DNA from: an uncultured Bacteroidota bacterium
GTDB lineage: Bacteria > Bacteroidota > Bacteroidia > Chitinophagales > Chitinophagaceae
Direction: 5' to 3'
Length of the DNA: 55,601 nt
Assembly: GCA_903853805.1 (NCBI GenBank)
Contig: CAINUN010000084.1
Coordinates: 1 to 55,601, forward strand
In this document: positions 9,699 to 17,431 of the stretch, piece by piece
Position numbering within the stretch: position 1 is the stretch's first letter
Layout: the number at the start of each line of letters is the position of its first letter
Program-made: the position numbers and the translations under genes
The notes under the pieces: model-generated
Told to the model about the DNA's origin: nothing
Databases searched by the model: none
Seen by the model: only the letters and a program-made list of their open reading frames with translations

Positions 9699-9752
9699 TT
9701 GCCTATGTGTGTGTTTTTTTTAAATTTTTGTTGCTTAAAAAAATACAAGAAC

Positions 9753-9785
9753 AAAAAACTTCCGTAACCATGTGGAAGTTTTTTT
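9753..9785 (+). terminator. Rho-independent terminator after the DUF4139 gene
   Basis: AAAAAACTTCC (9753-9763) pairs with GGAAGTTTTTT (9774-9784) around a ten-base loop, with T residues continuing after it. The A-rich left arm means it could also work in reverse. Confidence 0.8.
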
Positions 9786-9828
9786 ATTACTAATAAACCC
9801 TATTTTTAACCAATTAAAAAAACCAAGC

Positions 9829-9993
9829 ATGGAAAATAAAATTGAAAACATCAGTTGGTATGTCTTTATAGGCAGTATGTTTTTAGGTATGGGCTTTGGT
9901 TCATTATATGGTCATACGGGAACAGGTACAATGATTGGTATGGGTGTAGGTTTTATTACATCAGCCATTGTAGAGGCTCTTAAAAAGAAATAA
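9829..9993 (+). CDS. Small glycine-rich two-helix membrane protein
   Basis: A 54-residue protein starting MENKIENISW at the ATG at 9829. Two hydrophobic segments rich in glycine (WYVFIGSMFLGMGFGSLYG and GTMIGMGVGFITSAIVEAL) are separated by the short turn HTGTG, and the protein ends in KKK. The pattern suggests a small inner-membrane hairpin protein with GxxxG-type helix packing. The frame extends upstream from a GTG, but that part lies inside the preceding terminator, so the ATG is preferred. Function is unknown. Confidence 0.6.
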   Translation: MENKIENISWYVFIGSMFLGMGFGSLYGHTGTGTMIGMGVGFITSAIVEALKKK

Positions 9994-10036
9994 TACGAGA
10001 ATTTTTCAAGATCTTCATATAAAAGCATTGTAATCA

Positions 10037-10067
10037 TTTCTAAAAAGTTGTTAGTCTTTTACCTTTG
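10037..10067 (+). promoter_or_regulatory. Promoter of ispE
   Basis: TAccTTTG at 10060-10067 is an exact -7 element, with TTTC at 10037-10040 in the -33 position at a 19-base spacing. The ispE ATG follows 25 bases later. Confidence 0.55.
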
Positions 10068-10092
10068 ACATTAAACGGTTTTACACAACTAC

Positions 10093-10908
10093 ATGCTTTG
10101 CTTTCCTAATTGCAAAATCAATATCGGGCTTTTCATCACCAACAAACGTGAGGATGGCTATCATGACCTTGAAACGGTTTTCTTTTCTATTCCTTGGAAA
10201 GATGTGTTGGAAATTATTCCCACTAAATCCGAATCGAAGATGGTTTTGTCGGGAAAAGAGGTTTTGGGAGATACGCAAAACAATCTTGTTTGGAAGGCTT
10301 ATGAATTGCTACAGAAAGATTTTTCAGAAAAGATTACGTCACTTCAAATCTTTTTACACAAAGTCATTCCCATGGGTGCAGGATTAGGAGGCGGTTCTTC
10401 AGATGGTGCCTTTATGTTACTTCTTTTAAACGATTTTTTTCAACTCCAATTGAGTAAAGAATGTTTGGCAAAATATGCTTTGAAATTAGGCAGCGATTGT
10501 CCGTTTTTCATTTACAACACACCACAATTTGCCATAGGAAGAGGTGAAAAAATGGAGGCTGTAAACATTGATTTAAGTGCATACAGCATTCAGTTGGTTT
10601 GTGCCGATGTTCATGTTTCGACTAGCAATGCTTTTCAATTAATCACCCCAAAGCCGGCATCATTTAATCTTTCAGAAATAGAACAATTACCAATTGAAAA
10701 ATGGAGAGAGCATATCAAAAACGATTTTGAAGAACCTGTTTTTAAGCAGCATCCTGTTTTAAAAGAAATCAAAGAAATGCTCTACAAAGCAGGAGCTATC
10801 TATGCGTCAATGAGTGGGAGCGGTGCAACTGTTTTTGCTATTTTTCCAAAAGGAAAGAAAGCACAGTTTGACTTATCAGTGCCTTTCGATTCTCATTTTG
10901 TTGAATGA
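10093..10908 (+). CDS. ispE: 4-diphosphocytidyl-2-C-methyl-D-erythritol kinase
   Basis: IspE phosphorylates the 2-hydroxyl of CDP-methylerythritol in the cytoplasmic MEP pathway to isoprenoid precursors. The 271-residue protein is a GHMP kinase. It has the N-terminal substrate lysine region CFPNCKINIGL (K8, N10), the glycine-rich ATP loop PMGAGLGGGSSDGA (93-106), the SDCPFF segment (134-139) with the catalytic aspartate, and the C-terminal GHMP motif YASMSGSGATVFAIF. Length is normal for the family, slightly short at the C-terminus. It implies that this organism makes isoprenoids by the MEP route. Confidence 0.95.
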   Translation: MLCFPNCKINIGLFITNKREDGYHDLETVFFSIPWKDVLEIIPTKSESKMVLSGKEVLGDTQNNLVWKAYELLQKDFSEKITSLQIFLHKVIPMGAGLGGGSSDGAFMLLLLNDFFQLQLSKECLAKYALKLGSDCPFFIYNTPQFAIGRGEKMEAVNIDLSAYSIQLVCADVHVSTSNAFQLITPKPASFNLSEIEQLPIEKWREHIKNDFEEPVFKQHPVLKEIKEMLYKAGAIYASMSGSGATVFAIFPKGKKAQFDLSVPFDSHFVE

Positions 10909-10916
10909 GATTTACC

Positions 10917-12155
10917 TTATGCCTTCTTATAAAACAACGTGTTGCAATTATCGTAACGTAAATACTTTCTAGCAGTTTTCAATAAACTTGCGGTGGTCAC
11001 TTGTTGATAGCGATCCAATTCAAAGTTGATTTGATGAGCATCGCCAAGCAATTCATAAAAAGCAAGGTTATTAGCACGATTTAAAATGCTGATGTCTTCA
11101 AACTCAATCATGCTTTCGATTTTGTTTTTGGCTTTTTCCAACTCCAAATCGGTCACACCATTTTCGAGCAATAATTTCATTTCGCTTTCAATAGCATCGT
11201 TGGCAGCTTCTGCTGTTTTCCCTTCTACTACTTTTCCTTCTACTACCAATAATCCTGGGTCTAGGCTACCTGTGTGGTAGCAACTAATGTTACTAAAGAG
11301 TTGTTCTTCTTTCACTAATCTTTGAAACATACGACTAGCAAAGCCATTGCCCATGATTTCGGTGATAAGGTCGGCAGCATGATAACCTTCTTCCATTCTT
11401 CCTGGAATGTGCCAAGCTTTATAAACAGCATCGAGCGGAACATTTGCAGTAACCGTTTTTGTTCTTACCTCAGTTTGCAAAGGTTCAAGCGGAAGAAATC
11501 TTTCAGTCTTCTCGCCAGAAGGAATATCGCCAAACCATTTTTCAGCAAGTATTTTTACTTGCGCTGTAGTCACATTTCCTGCAACGCACAACACAGCATT
11601 TACTGGACGATAGTGTTTGAAAAAGAAGTTCTTCACATCATCCAATTGAGCATCTTCAATATGGCTAAGTTCTTTACCAATAGTCATCCACTGATAAGGA
11701 TGTTTTTGGTATGCCAACTCACGAAGATGTTTCCAAGCATCGCCATAAGGTTTGTTGATGTAATGCTCTTTAAACTCTTCGCAAACAACTTTGCGTTGCA
11801 CTTCCAAACTTTTTTCGCTGAAGTCTAAACTCTTCATGCGGTCGCTTTCTAACCAAAAAGCAGTTTCAAGATTTTGTAATGGAAGTTGAATATAATAGTT
11901 GGTGATGTCGTTGGTTGTGTAAGCATTGTTTTCACCACCTGCCATTTGCAAAGGCTCGTCGTAAGAAGGAATATTTTCGGAGCCACCAAACATAAGGTGC
12001 TCAAACAAATGAGCAAAGCCTGTTTGGGTCACCACTTCATCGCGTGCACCAACATCATAAATAACATTTACTGCCACCATTGGCGTTGTTATGTCTTGAT
12101 GAACTAGTACGCGCAAGCCATTTTCAAGCGTAAATTTTTCGAAACTGATGTGCAT
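10917..12155 (-). CDS. M16 family zinc metallopeptidase
   Basis: The 412-residue protein carries the inverted zinc motif HxxEH as HLFEH (49-53), with the downstream glutamate E126 in the conserved VCEEFKEHY segment. This is the active-subunit signature of the pitrilysin/insulinase family (processing peptidase type). No signal peptide is visible, so it is probably cytoplasmic. In Bacteroidota such genes often occur as an active/inactive pair; only the active type is seen here. It converges on ispE with eight bases between the genes. Confidence 0.92.
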   Translation of the reverse strand: MHISFEKFTLENGLRVLVHQDITTPMVAVNVIYDVGARDEVVTQTGFAHLFEHLMFGGSENIPSYDEPLQMAGGENNAYTTNDITNYYIQLPLQNLETAFWLESDRMKSLDFSEKSLEVQRKVVCEEFKEHYINKPYGDAWKHLRELAYQKHPYQWMTIGKELSHIEDAQLDDVKNFFFKHYRPVNAVLCVAGNVTTAQVKILAEKWFGDIPSGEKTERFLPLEPLQTEVRTKTVTANVPLDAVYKAWHIPGRMEEGYHAADLITEIMGNGFASRMFQRLVKEEQLFSNISCYHTGSLDPGLLVVEGKVVEGKTAEAANDAIESEMKLLLENGVTDLELEKAKNKIESMIEFEDISILNRANNLAFYELLGDAHQINFELDRYQQVTTASLLKTARKYLRYDNCNTLFYKKA

Positions 12156-12194
12156 ATTCAGTGGTTTAAGGTTTGTTTATTAAGTGAATGAAAA

Positions 12195-13262
12195 TTAATC
12201 GGAAGGCATCCTTTCCTTTTCAATTCTTGATTTGCGCAAAGGATTGGCTGTATTTTCTTTGTAGTAATGGCGTTGGCGGAATAAGTCAATTGCTTGAAAA
12301 ATTGCTTCTTGAAATGACGAGGGGTCAGCTAAATCTTTTCCAGCAATATCAAAAGCAGTTCCGTGGTCAGGAGATGTGCGAATGACTGGTAAACCGGCTG
12401 TATAATTCACACCACCACCTTGTGCAATTGTTTTAAATGGAGCTAGACCTTGGTCATGATACATGGCAAGCACTGCATCAAATTGATTATAATTACTCCG
12501 AGCAAAAAACGCATCGGCGCCATAAGGACCATAAACAATTTGTCCTTTTCGCTGACATTCTTCTATTACAGGAATGATGACATTCAATTCTTCCTCTCCA
12601 ATCTTCCCATTATCGCCCGCATGAGGGTTCAATCCAAGTACCGCAATTTTTGGTTTGTCAATTCCAAAATCACGTATCAAGGTTTCACGAAGGAGGTTGA
12701 TTTTGGTGCTTAATAATTCTTTGGTAAGCAAAGAAGAAATTTTGGATACAGGAACGTGCTCAGTCACCAAGCCCACGCGAAGAGTATTGGTGTAGAGTAA
12801 CATCAACACCTCTTTTGCACCAAATTTTTCTTTGAAAAAAGGAGTATGTCCTGTAAAAGGGAAATCGGGTAGTTGTGTATTTCCTTTATGAATTGGTGCA
12901 GTCACTATAGCTTCAATTTGTCCGTCTTTCAAACATTGAGTAGCTACTTGCAAAGAACGAATTGCATACTTACCGCCAGCTTCTGTTAGTTTTCCGGGCT
13001 CCACTGGAATTTCTTCTTCCCAGCAATTGTAAATATTCACCTGTTTTTGATTCAGGTTGTTGAATTCCTTAGTGCTGGCAAAATTAAGGGGATGTTCAGG
13101 TACTGTTTTGCGATAAAAATTGATGAGTTTATTGGATGCAAAAACAACAGGTGTACATAAATCCATAATTCGACTGTCGGAAAAAGTCTTGATTATAATT
13201 TCAGCACCCACGCCGTTGATATCTCCTATTGTGATGCCTATAATTGGTTTTTCGATGGACAT
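12195..13262 (-). CDS. pdxA: 4-hydroxythreonine-4-phosphate dehydrogenase
   Basis: PdxA oxidises 4-phosphohydroxy-L-threonine in the DXP-dependent route to pyridoxal phosphate. The 355-residue protein shows the N-terminal GITIGDINGVGAEI, the metal-binding TGHTPFF and NPHAGDNG segments, and the near C-terminal YHDQGLAPFKT with GGGVNYTAGLPVIRTSPDHG. Length and motif order are normal. It lies on the minus strand with the M16 and M17 peptidase genes; 39 bases separate it from the M16 gene and 41 from the M17 gene, so the three may be cotranscribed. Confidence 0.95.
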   Translation of the reverse strand: MSIEKPIIGITIGDINGVGAEIIIKTFSDSRIMDLCTPVVFASNKLINFYRKTVPEHPLNFASTKEFNNLNQKQVNIYNCWEEEIPVEPGKLTEAGGKYAIRSLQVATQCLKDGQIEAIVTAPIHKGNTQLPDFPFTGHTPFFKEKFGAKEVLMLLYTNTLRVGLVTEHVPVSKISSLLTKELLSTKINLLRETLIRDFGIDKPKIAVLGLNPHAGDNGKIGEEELNVIIPVIEECQRKGQIVYGPYGADAFFARSNYNQFDAVLAMYHDQGLAPFKTIAQGGGVNYTAGLPVIRTSPDHGTAFDIAGKDLADPSSFQEAIFQAIDLFRQRHYYKENTANPLRKSRIEKERMPSD

Positions 13263-13303
13263 TTCGTTTGGTTTAATAATGCTTTTGGCAATTTAGTGAA
13301 TAA

Positions 13304-14746
13304 TCAGGCTTTGCCATAATTCATAAGGAAGTCGAGCAACATTCTCATGCCATAGCCAGTACCACCTGAAGGAATATATCCTTTCTTTGAAGTGGCAAAA
13401 GAAACGCCTGCGATATCGAAGTGCATCCAAGGATAATCTGTAAAATGTTCTAAGAATTTTCCGGCAGTAATAGCACCGCCCGATGGACCACCAATGTTTT
13501 TCAAGTCAGCAAAATCTGACTTTATCATCTCGCCATATTCATCCCACAAAGGATACTCTACAAGACGTTCGTATTGGTTGAATCCACTCTGAGCAAATGC
13601 TTTTTTCGTAGCATCGTCAGCTGTGCCCATGCATACAATGCCATGTTCGCCAACTGCTACTGAAGCTGCACCTGTGAGGGTTGCAAAATCAATAACTAGT
13701 TCAGGTTTATAGCGTTTTGCCCAATGCAAAGCATCTCCAAGAACCAATCTTCCTTCCGCATCTGTATTCAATACTTCAACTGTCGTTCCGTTGTACATGG
13801 TAATAATATCGCCAGGCACATAAGCTTCTTCGCCAGGGCGATTATCCGTTGCAGGCACAAGCGCAATGACATGCAAAGGCAATTTCATTTTTGCAATGGC
13901 ATACATCGCACCACTTACCAAAGCCGCACCGCTCATGTCGCTTTTCATGCGGTCCATAGACGCAGGAGTAGGTTTCAGTGAAAGACCGCCAGTATCATAT
14001 ACAATTCCTTTGCCCACCAAAACAATTGGTTTCTTGTTGAGGCTTTTTGCTGGCTTGTATTCCATCACCGAAAAAGTGGGTGGTTGAATGCTGCCTCTAT
14101 TCACAGCAAGAATGCCCCCCATTTTCTCTTTCACAATTTGCGCTTTATGTAAAGTAGTTACTTTAAAACCAGCGTCTTTTCCCATCAATGAAATTTCCTT
14201 TGCCAATTGAACTGCCGAAAGATAATTCAGCGGTTCATTTACCAAGGTTCTTGCTTTGCAAATGGCATCTGTGATGATGTTGAGTTGATTGCAATCCTTT
14301 ACTGTAATGCTTTGCTTGGTGAAATTGATGAGGGTTAAAGAGTTTGTTTTCTTCTTCACATCGGCACGATACTTCAAAAACTGATAGTTAGCCAAGGTCA
14401 TACCTTCTGCCAATATAAATGCTGCATTGGTTGTGGCACTTAAATTTTGAATGGTGATTTCAGCAAGTTTATGTTTGTTCAATACACCACAAAAATCTGC
14501 GCCAACCTTACGAATCGCTTCTGTTGTTTGCCAAGCAGTTTTTTTCTCTTTTATTAAATAAACAAAAACATAGTGGCTGTATTGATTGATGCTTACGGAT
14601 GTTTGTTCTTTTGAAAAAGTATCCTTCACAAATTTGATTTGCACATCGCTCAAACCCGTTTGGGCTAATTGTTCTTCCTTATCAAGAATAAAAAGCAAAG
14701 CGCCTTTGCCTGTTTTCTGAACTATTTTGAATTCCATGGTTTCCAT
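13304..14746 (-). CDS. Leucyl aminopeptidase (M17)
   Basis: A 480-residue cytosolic dizinc aminopeptidase that removes N-terminal residues from peptides. The metal and catalytic residues are all visible: VGKGIVYDTGG (K246, D251), KSDMSGAA (D270) and the family signature NTDAEGRL (327-334; D329, E331, R333). The N-terminal 160 residues form the variable regulatory domain. M4 (14737) is an alternative start. A TACCTTTG promoter element lies just upstream. Confidence 0.95.
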   Translation of the reverse strand: METMEFKIVQKTGKGALLFILDKEEQLAQTGLSDVQIKFVKDTFSKEQTSVSINQYSHYVFVYLIKEKKTAWQTTEAIRKVGADFCGVLNKHKLAEITIQNLSATTNAAFILAEGMTLANYQFLKYRADVKKKTNSLTLINFTKQSITVKDCNQLNIITDAICKARTLVNEPLNYLSAVQLAKEISLMGKDAGFKVTTLHKAQIVKEKMGGILAVNRGSIQPPTFSVMEYKPAKSLNKKPIVLVGKGIVYDTGGLSLKPTPASMDRMKSDMSGAALVSGAMYAIAKMKLPLHVIALVPATDNRPGEEAYVPGDIITMYNGTTVEVLNTDAEGRLVLGDALHWAKRYKPELVIDFATLTGAASVAVGEHGIVCMGTADDATKKAFAQSGFNQYERLVEYPLWDEYGEMIKSDFADLKNIGGPSGGAITAGKFLEHFTDYPWMHFDIAGVSFATSKKGYIPSGGTGYGMRMLLDFLMNYGKA

Positions 14747-14761
14747 TTTTTAAAAAGCGAG

Positions 14762-14769
14762 CAAAGGTA
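14762..14769 (-). promoter_or_regulatory. Bacteroidota -7 element for the aminopeptidase gene
   Basis: The minus strand reads TACCTTTG, an exact TAnnTTTG match, ending 15 bases before the ATG at 14746 (24 before the alternative ATG). TTTG occurs at 14-base and 26-base spacings but not at 20. Confidence 0.45.
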
Positions 14770-14803
14770 AGGATGACAAATGCCAAATAGCACCACAAAT
14801 CTA

Positions 14804-14822
14804 GCAGGTTGCTAAAACCTGC
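14804..14822. other. Small perfect inverted repeat between divergent genes
   Basis: GCAGGTT (14804-14810) and AACCTGC (14816-14822) form a seven-base stem with loop GCTAA. No T run follows, so it is not a standard terminator. It sits between the aminopeptidase promoter and the promoter of the 21-bp repeat region. Confidence 0.5.
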
Positions 14823-14860
14823 CCCATTTAGCTACTCGGAAAAATATTTTCCCTAAAACC

Positions 14861-14891
14861 TTTCTTTTTCGAATTTCCTTTTTTAGATTTG
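14861..14891 (+). promoter_or_regulatory. Promoter in front of the 21-bp repeat region
   Basis: TAgaTTTG at 14884-14891 is an exact -7 match, with TTTC at 14861-14864 at a 19-base spacing. Transcription from here would cross the whole repeat before reaching the FN3 gene at 15327, giving a leader of more than 400 bases. Confidence 0.5.
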
Positions 14892-15011
14892 TGGAAATTC
14901 ATCGGAGAAGTGAATTACGTAGCCTTAAATATAACTATTGATACTCTTGTAGCCTACAAGCCTACAATTTTTGGCATAACAAGTTACGAATCCCCAACCA
15001 CTTACTACAAT

Positions 15012-15284
15012 TCAGTTACCACTTTTTCCCAATCCGCTTCCACGGAATGGCTTGCAGTGATAACGGATTATCAATTAGTGGTCGCGGAAAAGATTTTAGT
15101 GACCACTTTTTGCCGGAAAGTGACCACTTTTTCGGTTTTCGAGGCCACTTATTTCGTTTTAGTGACCACTTTTCCTCCATCCGTTGCCACAGAATTTCAA
15201 TCCGTTATCACGGAAAATCAAAAAGTTGTCACGGAAAACCAATCCGCTATCACGGAATGGCAAAAAGGGATGACTTATTTTCAA
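15012..15284 (+). repeat. Thirteen-unit 21-bp tandem repeat, readable as a heptad peptide
   Basis: The region divides into 13 consecutive 21-base units. Read in one frame (open from a TTG at 14889 to a stop at 15305, 138 codons) every unit gives seven residues with Thr or Ala at position 4, such as SVATEFQ, SVITENQ, KVVTENQ, SAITEWQ, KGMTYFQ, with the more diverged SVTTFSQ and LVTTFCR types upstream. The threonine register is held without slippage over residues 45-129. There is no ATG start in the frame and a second frame is also open across much of the region. It is therefore unclear whether this is a coding repeat or a structured leader of the FN3 gene. Diverged repeat-like codons extend somewhat upstream of 15012. 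Confidence 0.75.
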
Positions 15285-15326
15285 GATGTTCTCCATATTT
15301 CTTAATTAATAAAAACAAGAAAACAC

Positions 15327-15965
15327 ATGAGCAAGTTCAAAATCATCATTAGCTACACCGATTACAGCGATGCCGAATTGGACGCTACCGTCAATTCGGG
15401 CATTAAAGGCACAACGGGCAACGCAAACTTTACGTTTACCAAAAACGAACTGACCGATACCACCACGGCCTACAATGCATTTCACACAGCATTATCTGCC
15501 ATTGCTACAGGCAACAAAGCAACGATTACGGCAAAAGACGCTGCCCGCAAAACGTTGGAAGACAAATTGGGCATTCTTTGCCCTAGTATTAACCTACAAG
15601 CCAATGGCGACCTTGCCAAGCTACAAAGCACGGGTTTTCCCATTGCCAAAGAAGGCAGCCATCAAGTGATGGGAGTGCCTATAAATTTTAAAGCAGAGCG
15701 CGGCAATAATGCTGGCGAAATGATTTTGAGCGCCGATAAACCATCTTATACAGACCACGGAATGGTATTTGCTTTTTGGAACCCCATTTATGGCGAAGCA
15801 CCCAAAAGCATTGACGATTGGTTTCATCGCAGTTGCAACGGGCATGTGCTAACCATTAAAAACCTAAAGCCAGGTACGAGCTATCCTTTTGCAGCAGCCT
15901 ATAAAGGTGCAGATAGTGATGACCTTGTGTGGAGTGCTGTGGTGACGAAGATGGCAGCAGATTAA
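15327..15965 (+). CDS. FN3-like small protein of Bacteroidota
   Basis: The 212-residue protein has no signal peptide. Residues 1-95 form a helical region typical of a Bacteroidota family that starts with a short strand and then a NSGIKGTTGNANFTFTKNEL-like segment (about 23-42), followed by alanine-rich helices. The C-terminal 90 residues look like a fibronectin type III domain, including the conserved LKPGTSYPFAAAYKG near the end. Function is not known. It follows the 21-bp tandem repeat by about 40 bases and the two probably share a transcript. Codons use more C/G than the flanking small exported genes. Confidence 0.7.
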   Translation: MSKFKIIISYTDYSDAELDATVNSGIKGTTGNANFTFTKNELTDTTTAYNAFHTALSAIATGNKATITAKDAARKTLEDKLGILCPSINLQANGDLAKLQSTGFPIAKEGSHQVMGVPINFKAERGNNAGEMILSADKPSYTDHGMVFAFWNPIYGEAPKSIDDWFHRSCNGHVLTIKNLKPGTSYPFAAAYKGADSDDLVWSAVVTKMAAD

Positions 15966-15983
15966 GCGTAGAAATTTTATAGG

Positions 15984-16011
15984 TCGTGGGTTGTTGGAAA
16001 ATAACCCACGA
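15984..16011 (+). terminator. Hairpin after the FN3 gene (terminator-like)
   Basis: TCGTGGGTT (15984-15992) pairs perfectly with AACCCACGA (16003-16011) over a ten-base loop. The following bases are TTTAAAATAATT rather than a pure T run, so termination may be partial. Its right arm is the first part of the duplicated 87-bp leader. Confidence 0.55.
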
Positions 16012-16087
16012 TTTAAAATAATTAAAACCCGGAAGCCGAAAAGGGATTTAGAGTAGGCGGTGAAAAATACACACGATTATGAAAAAA
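16001..16087 (+). repeat. 87-bp direct repeat, copy A (leader and start of lipoprotein gene)
   Basis: This segment is repeated at 16576-16662 with one mismatch by eye (A at 16021 against T at 16596). In both copies the repeat carries through the ATG and the next six bases of a small exported protein gene, so each gene has the same 78-base upstream region. Confidence 0.9.
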
Positions 16088-16483
16088 CTAATCATTCTAC
16101 TTGCATCTACTGTTTTTATTTTTTCAGGATGCACAAAATCTGACAGTAAGAGCGTAAGCCAAGTAACACTCACGGCACATACGTGGATGCCTACTGCAAA
16201 GTATGTAAATGGAGCTGACCAAAATATTGGTGATTGCGTAAAAGATGATACTTACAAATTTCAAACTGGCGGAGCATTTGTTTTTGATGAAGGACCAACT
16301 AAATGCAATGCAACAGACCCACAATCTGGAACTGCTAATTGGACATTGAGTGGCAATAGTTGTACACTATCATCTGGTGGTCAATCTTCAGTATATACCA
16401 TCACCAGTCTTGATGATAGTAAATTAGACATGAATGCGAATGTTAATGGGCAAAACGAACGTCTTGTATTTCGAGCACAGTAA
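16079..16483 (+). CDS. Small lipocalin-like lipoprotein
   Basis: A 134-residue protein with a lipoprotein signal peptide: basic start MKKL, hydrophobic stretch, then lipobox FSGC with the acylated cysteine at 18. The mature part is about 115 residues of short beta strands, including HTWMPTAKYVNG, YKFQTGGAFVFDEG and the cysteine pair C53/C76, with a strand-turn pattern (GTANWTLSGN, YTITSLDDSKL) like Bacteroidota lipocalin-like domain lipoproteins. It is probably anchored in the periplasmic leaflet or exported to the surface. It has the same leader as the gene at 16654. The lipocalin call rests on overall pattern only. Confidence 0.72.
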   Translation: MKKLIILLASTVFIFSGCTKSDSKSVSQVTLTAHTWMPTAKYVNGADQNIGDCVKDDTYKFQTGGAFVFDEGPTKCNATDPQSGTANWTLSGNSCTLSSGGQSSVYTITSLDDSKLDMNANVNGQNERLVFRAQ

Positions 16484-16575
16484 AATTCCCAAGCGAAACT
16501 TAGTATTCAAGTTAGGCGAATGTCTTTAGACTTCGTCTTAGCGGTAACAAATTTCCCTTTAGGGCGGGGTAGTTA

Positions 16576-16662
16576 ATAACCCACGATTTAAAATATTTAA
16601 AACCCGGAAGCCGAAAAGGGATTTAGAGTAGGCGGTGAAAAATACACACGATTATGAAAAAA
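16576..16662 (+). repeat. 87-bp direct repeat, copy B (leader and start of second exported protein gene)
   Basis: Matches 16001-16087 at 86 of 87 positions by eye and ends inside the same MKK start. Unlike copy A, the sequence before it does not complete the TCGTGGGTT hairpin, which suggests that copy A, attached to its hairpin, is the older one. Confidence 0.9.
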
Positions 16663-17040
16663 ATATTCTTGTTAGTGGCAATAACCATTTCCTTAAGCAA
16701 TTTTGTTTTTGGACAGGCATTTACAAAAGCAGAAAAAGAGGTTTTTTATCAAGATTACATTAAGGAGTTGAATAAAAATACCTACTTGACTATTGAAGAA
16801 AAAGAAAACTATTGTTATTGCTTTTTAACAGAGCTTAATAAAATTGATAGAAAGGTTTATGAAAACATGATTGACTTTGAAAAAAAAATGATGATGGTGG
16901 AATTAAAAAAAAGATGCAATTCCTCAGTGGGTTATAAAACAGAGGCGCAAAAACAAAAGGAACAAGATGATATTGCTAAACTAAGGCAAGTATTAGAGGA
17001 AGCTAATAAAAAAAGGATGAGCGAAAAAGAAAACAAGTAA
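16654..17040 (+). CDS. Small exported protein of unknown function
   Basis: A 128-residue protein with a signal peptide (MKKIFLLVAITISLSNFVFG, cleavage before or near QAFTK). The mature part is highly charged and helical, with a CYC motif (52-54 region) and another cysteine in KKRC, and a lysine/glutamate-rich tail that could form a coiled coil. No family was recognised. Its 78-base leader and first three codons are a near-perfect copy of those of the lipoprotein gene at 16079, although the proteins are otherwise unrelated. Confidence 0.65.
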   Translation: MKKIFLLVAITISLSNFVFGQAFTKAEKEVFYQDYIKELNKNTYLTIEEKENYCYCFLTELNKIDRKVYENMIDFEKKMMMVELKKRCNSSVGYKTEAQKQKEQDDIAKLRQVLEEANKKRMSEKENK

Positions 17041-17060
17041 AAATTGGAAACACCAAAAAA

Positions 17061-17099
17061 ACAAAAAGGACGTTGGCAATTAGTCAGCGTCCTTTTTGT
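17061..17099. terminator. Bidirectional rho-independent terminator
   Basis: ACAAAAAGGACG (17061-17072) and CGTCCTTTTTGT (17088-17099) form a perfect 12-base stem with A residues on one side and T residues on the other. It separates the exported-protein gene from the convergent toxin-antitoxin locus. The stem core is shared with the terminator at 29552-29588. Confidence 0.85.
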
Positions 17100-17102
17100 T
17101 TA

Positions 17103-17431
17103 TTATTCAATAAGTTTTAGAAGCTCGTTCAATTCTTTGTCAGAGAAGTTTTCTCTTTCCGATTTATCATAGATTGTAAGGAGGTAAACGGTTTCTTCGC
17201 TAATAATAATGTTTGTAATAATTCTGGCACCACTGCTTTTTCCTCTTCTTTTTGATGCTATGGCAATCCTTATTTTGAAACAATTATTGCCAATAGCAGT
17301 TCCTTGTTTCGGGGCTATTTCTATCCTTGATAATAACAGTGCAAATTCATTCTTGAGAGAGAAGGGTATTTCTTGACAAGCCTTTTCAACTGATTGTCGA
17401 AAGGAGGAATGGTAAGAATGTTATAACTCCT
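17103..17431 (-). pseudogene. RelE/ParE-family toxin, start codon lost and frameshifted
   Basis: Reading the minus strand from 17431 gives SYNILTIPPFDNQLKRLVKK then YPSL, the typical start of a Bacteroidota RelE/ParE toxin, but the first codon is AGG where ATG is expected. At 17355-17362 a (GA)4 tract (TC tract on the coding strand) is two bases too long or one unit off, and the reading frame shifts. In the new frame the rest is intact: LKNEFALLLSRIEIAPKQGT, then GNNCFKIRIAIASKRRGKS, then GARIITNIIISEETVYLLTI and a normal end at 17103. RelE-type toxins cleave mRNA on the ribosome. With both lesions no toxin should be made. The gene overlaps the antitoxin stop by a few bases, the normal toxin-antitoxin arrangement. 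Confidence 0.82.

Noticed and set aside
15047-15352. A second open frame across the 21-bp repeat (101 codons)
   Set aside because: It is open only because the period is a multiple of three; it overlaps the FN3 gene start and has histidine/serine-rich composition with no family pattern.
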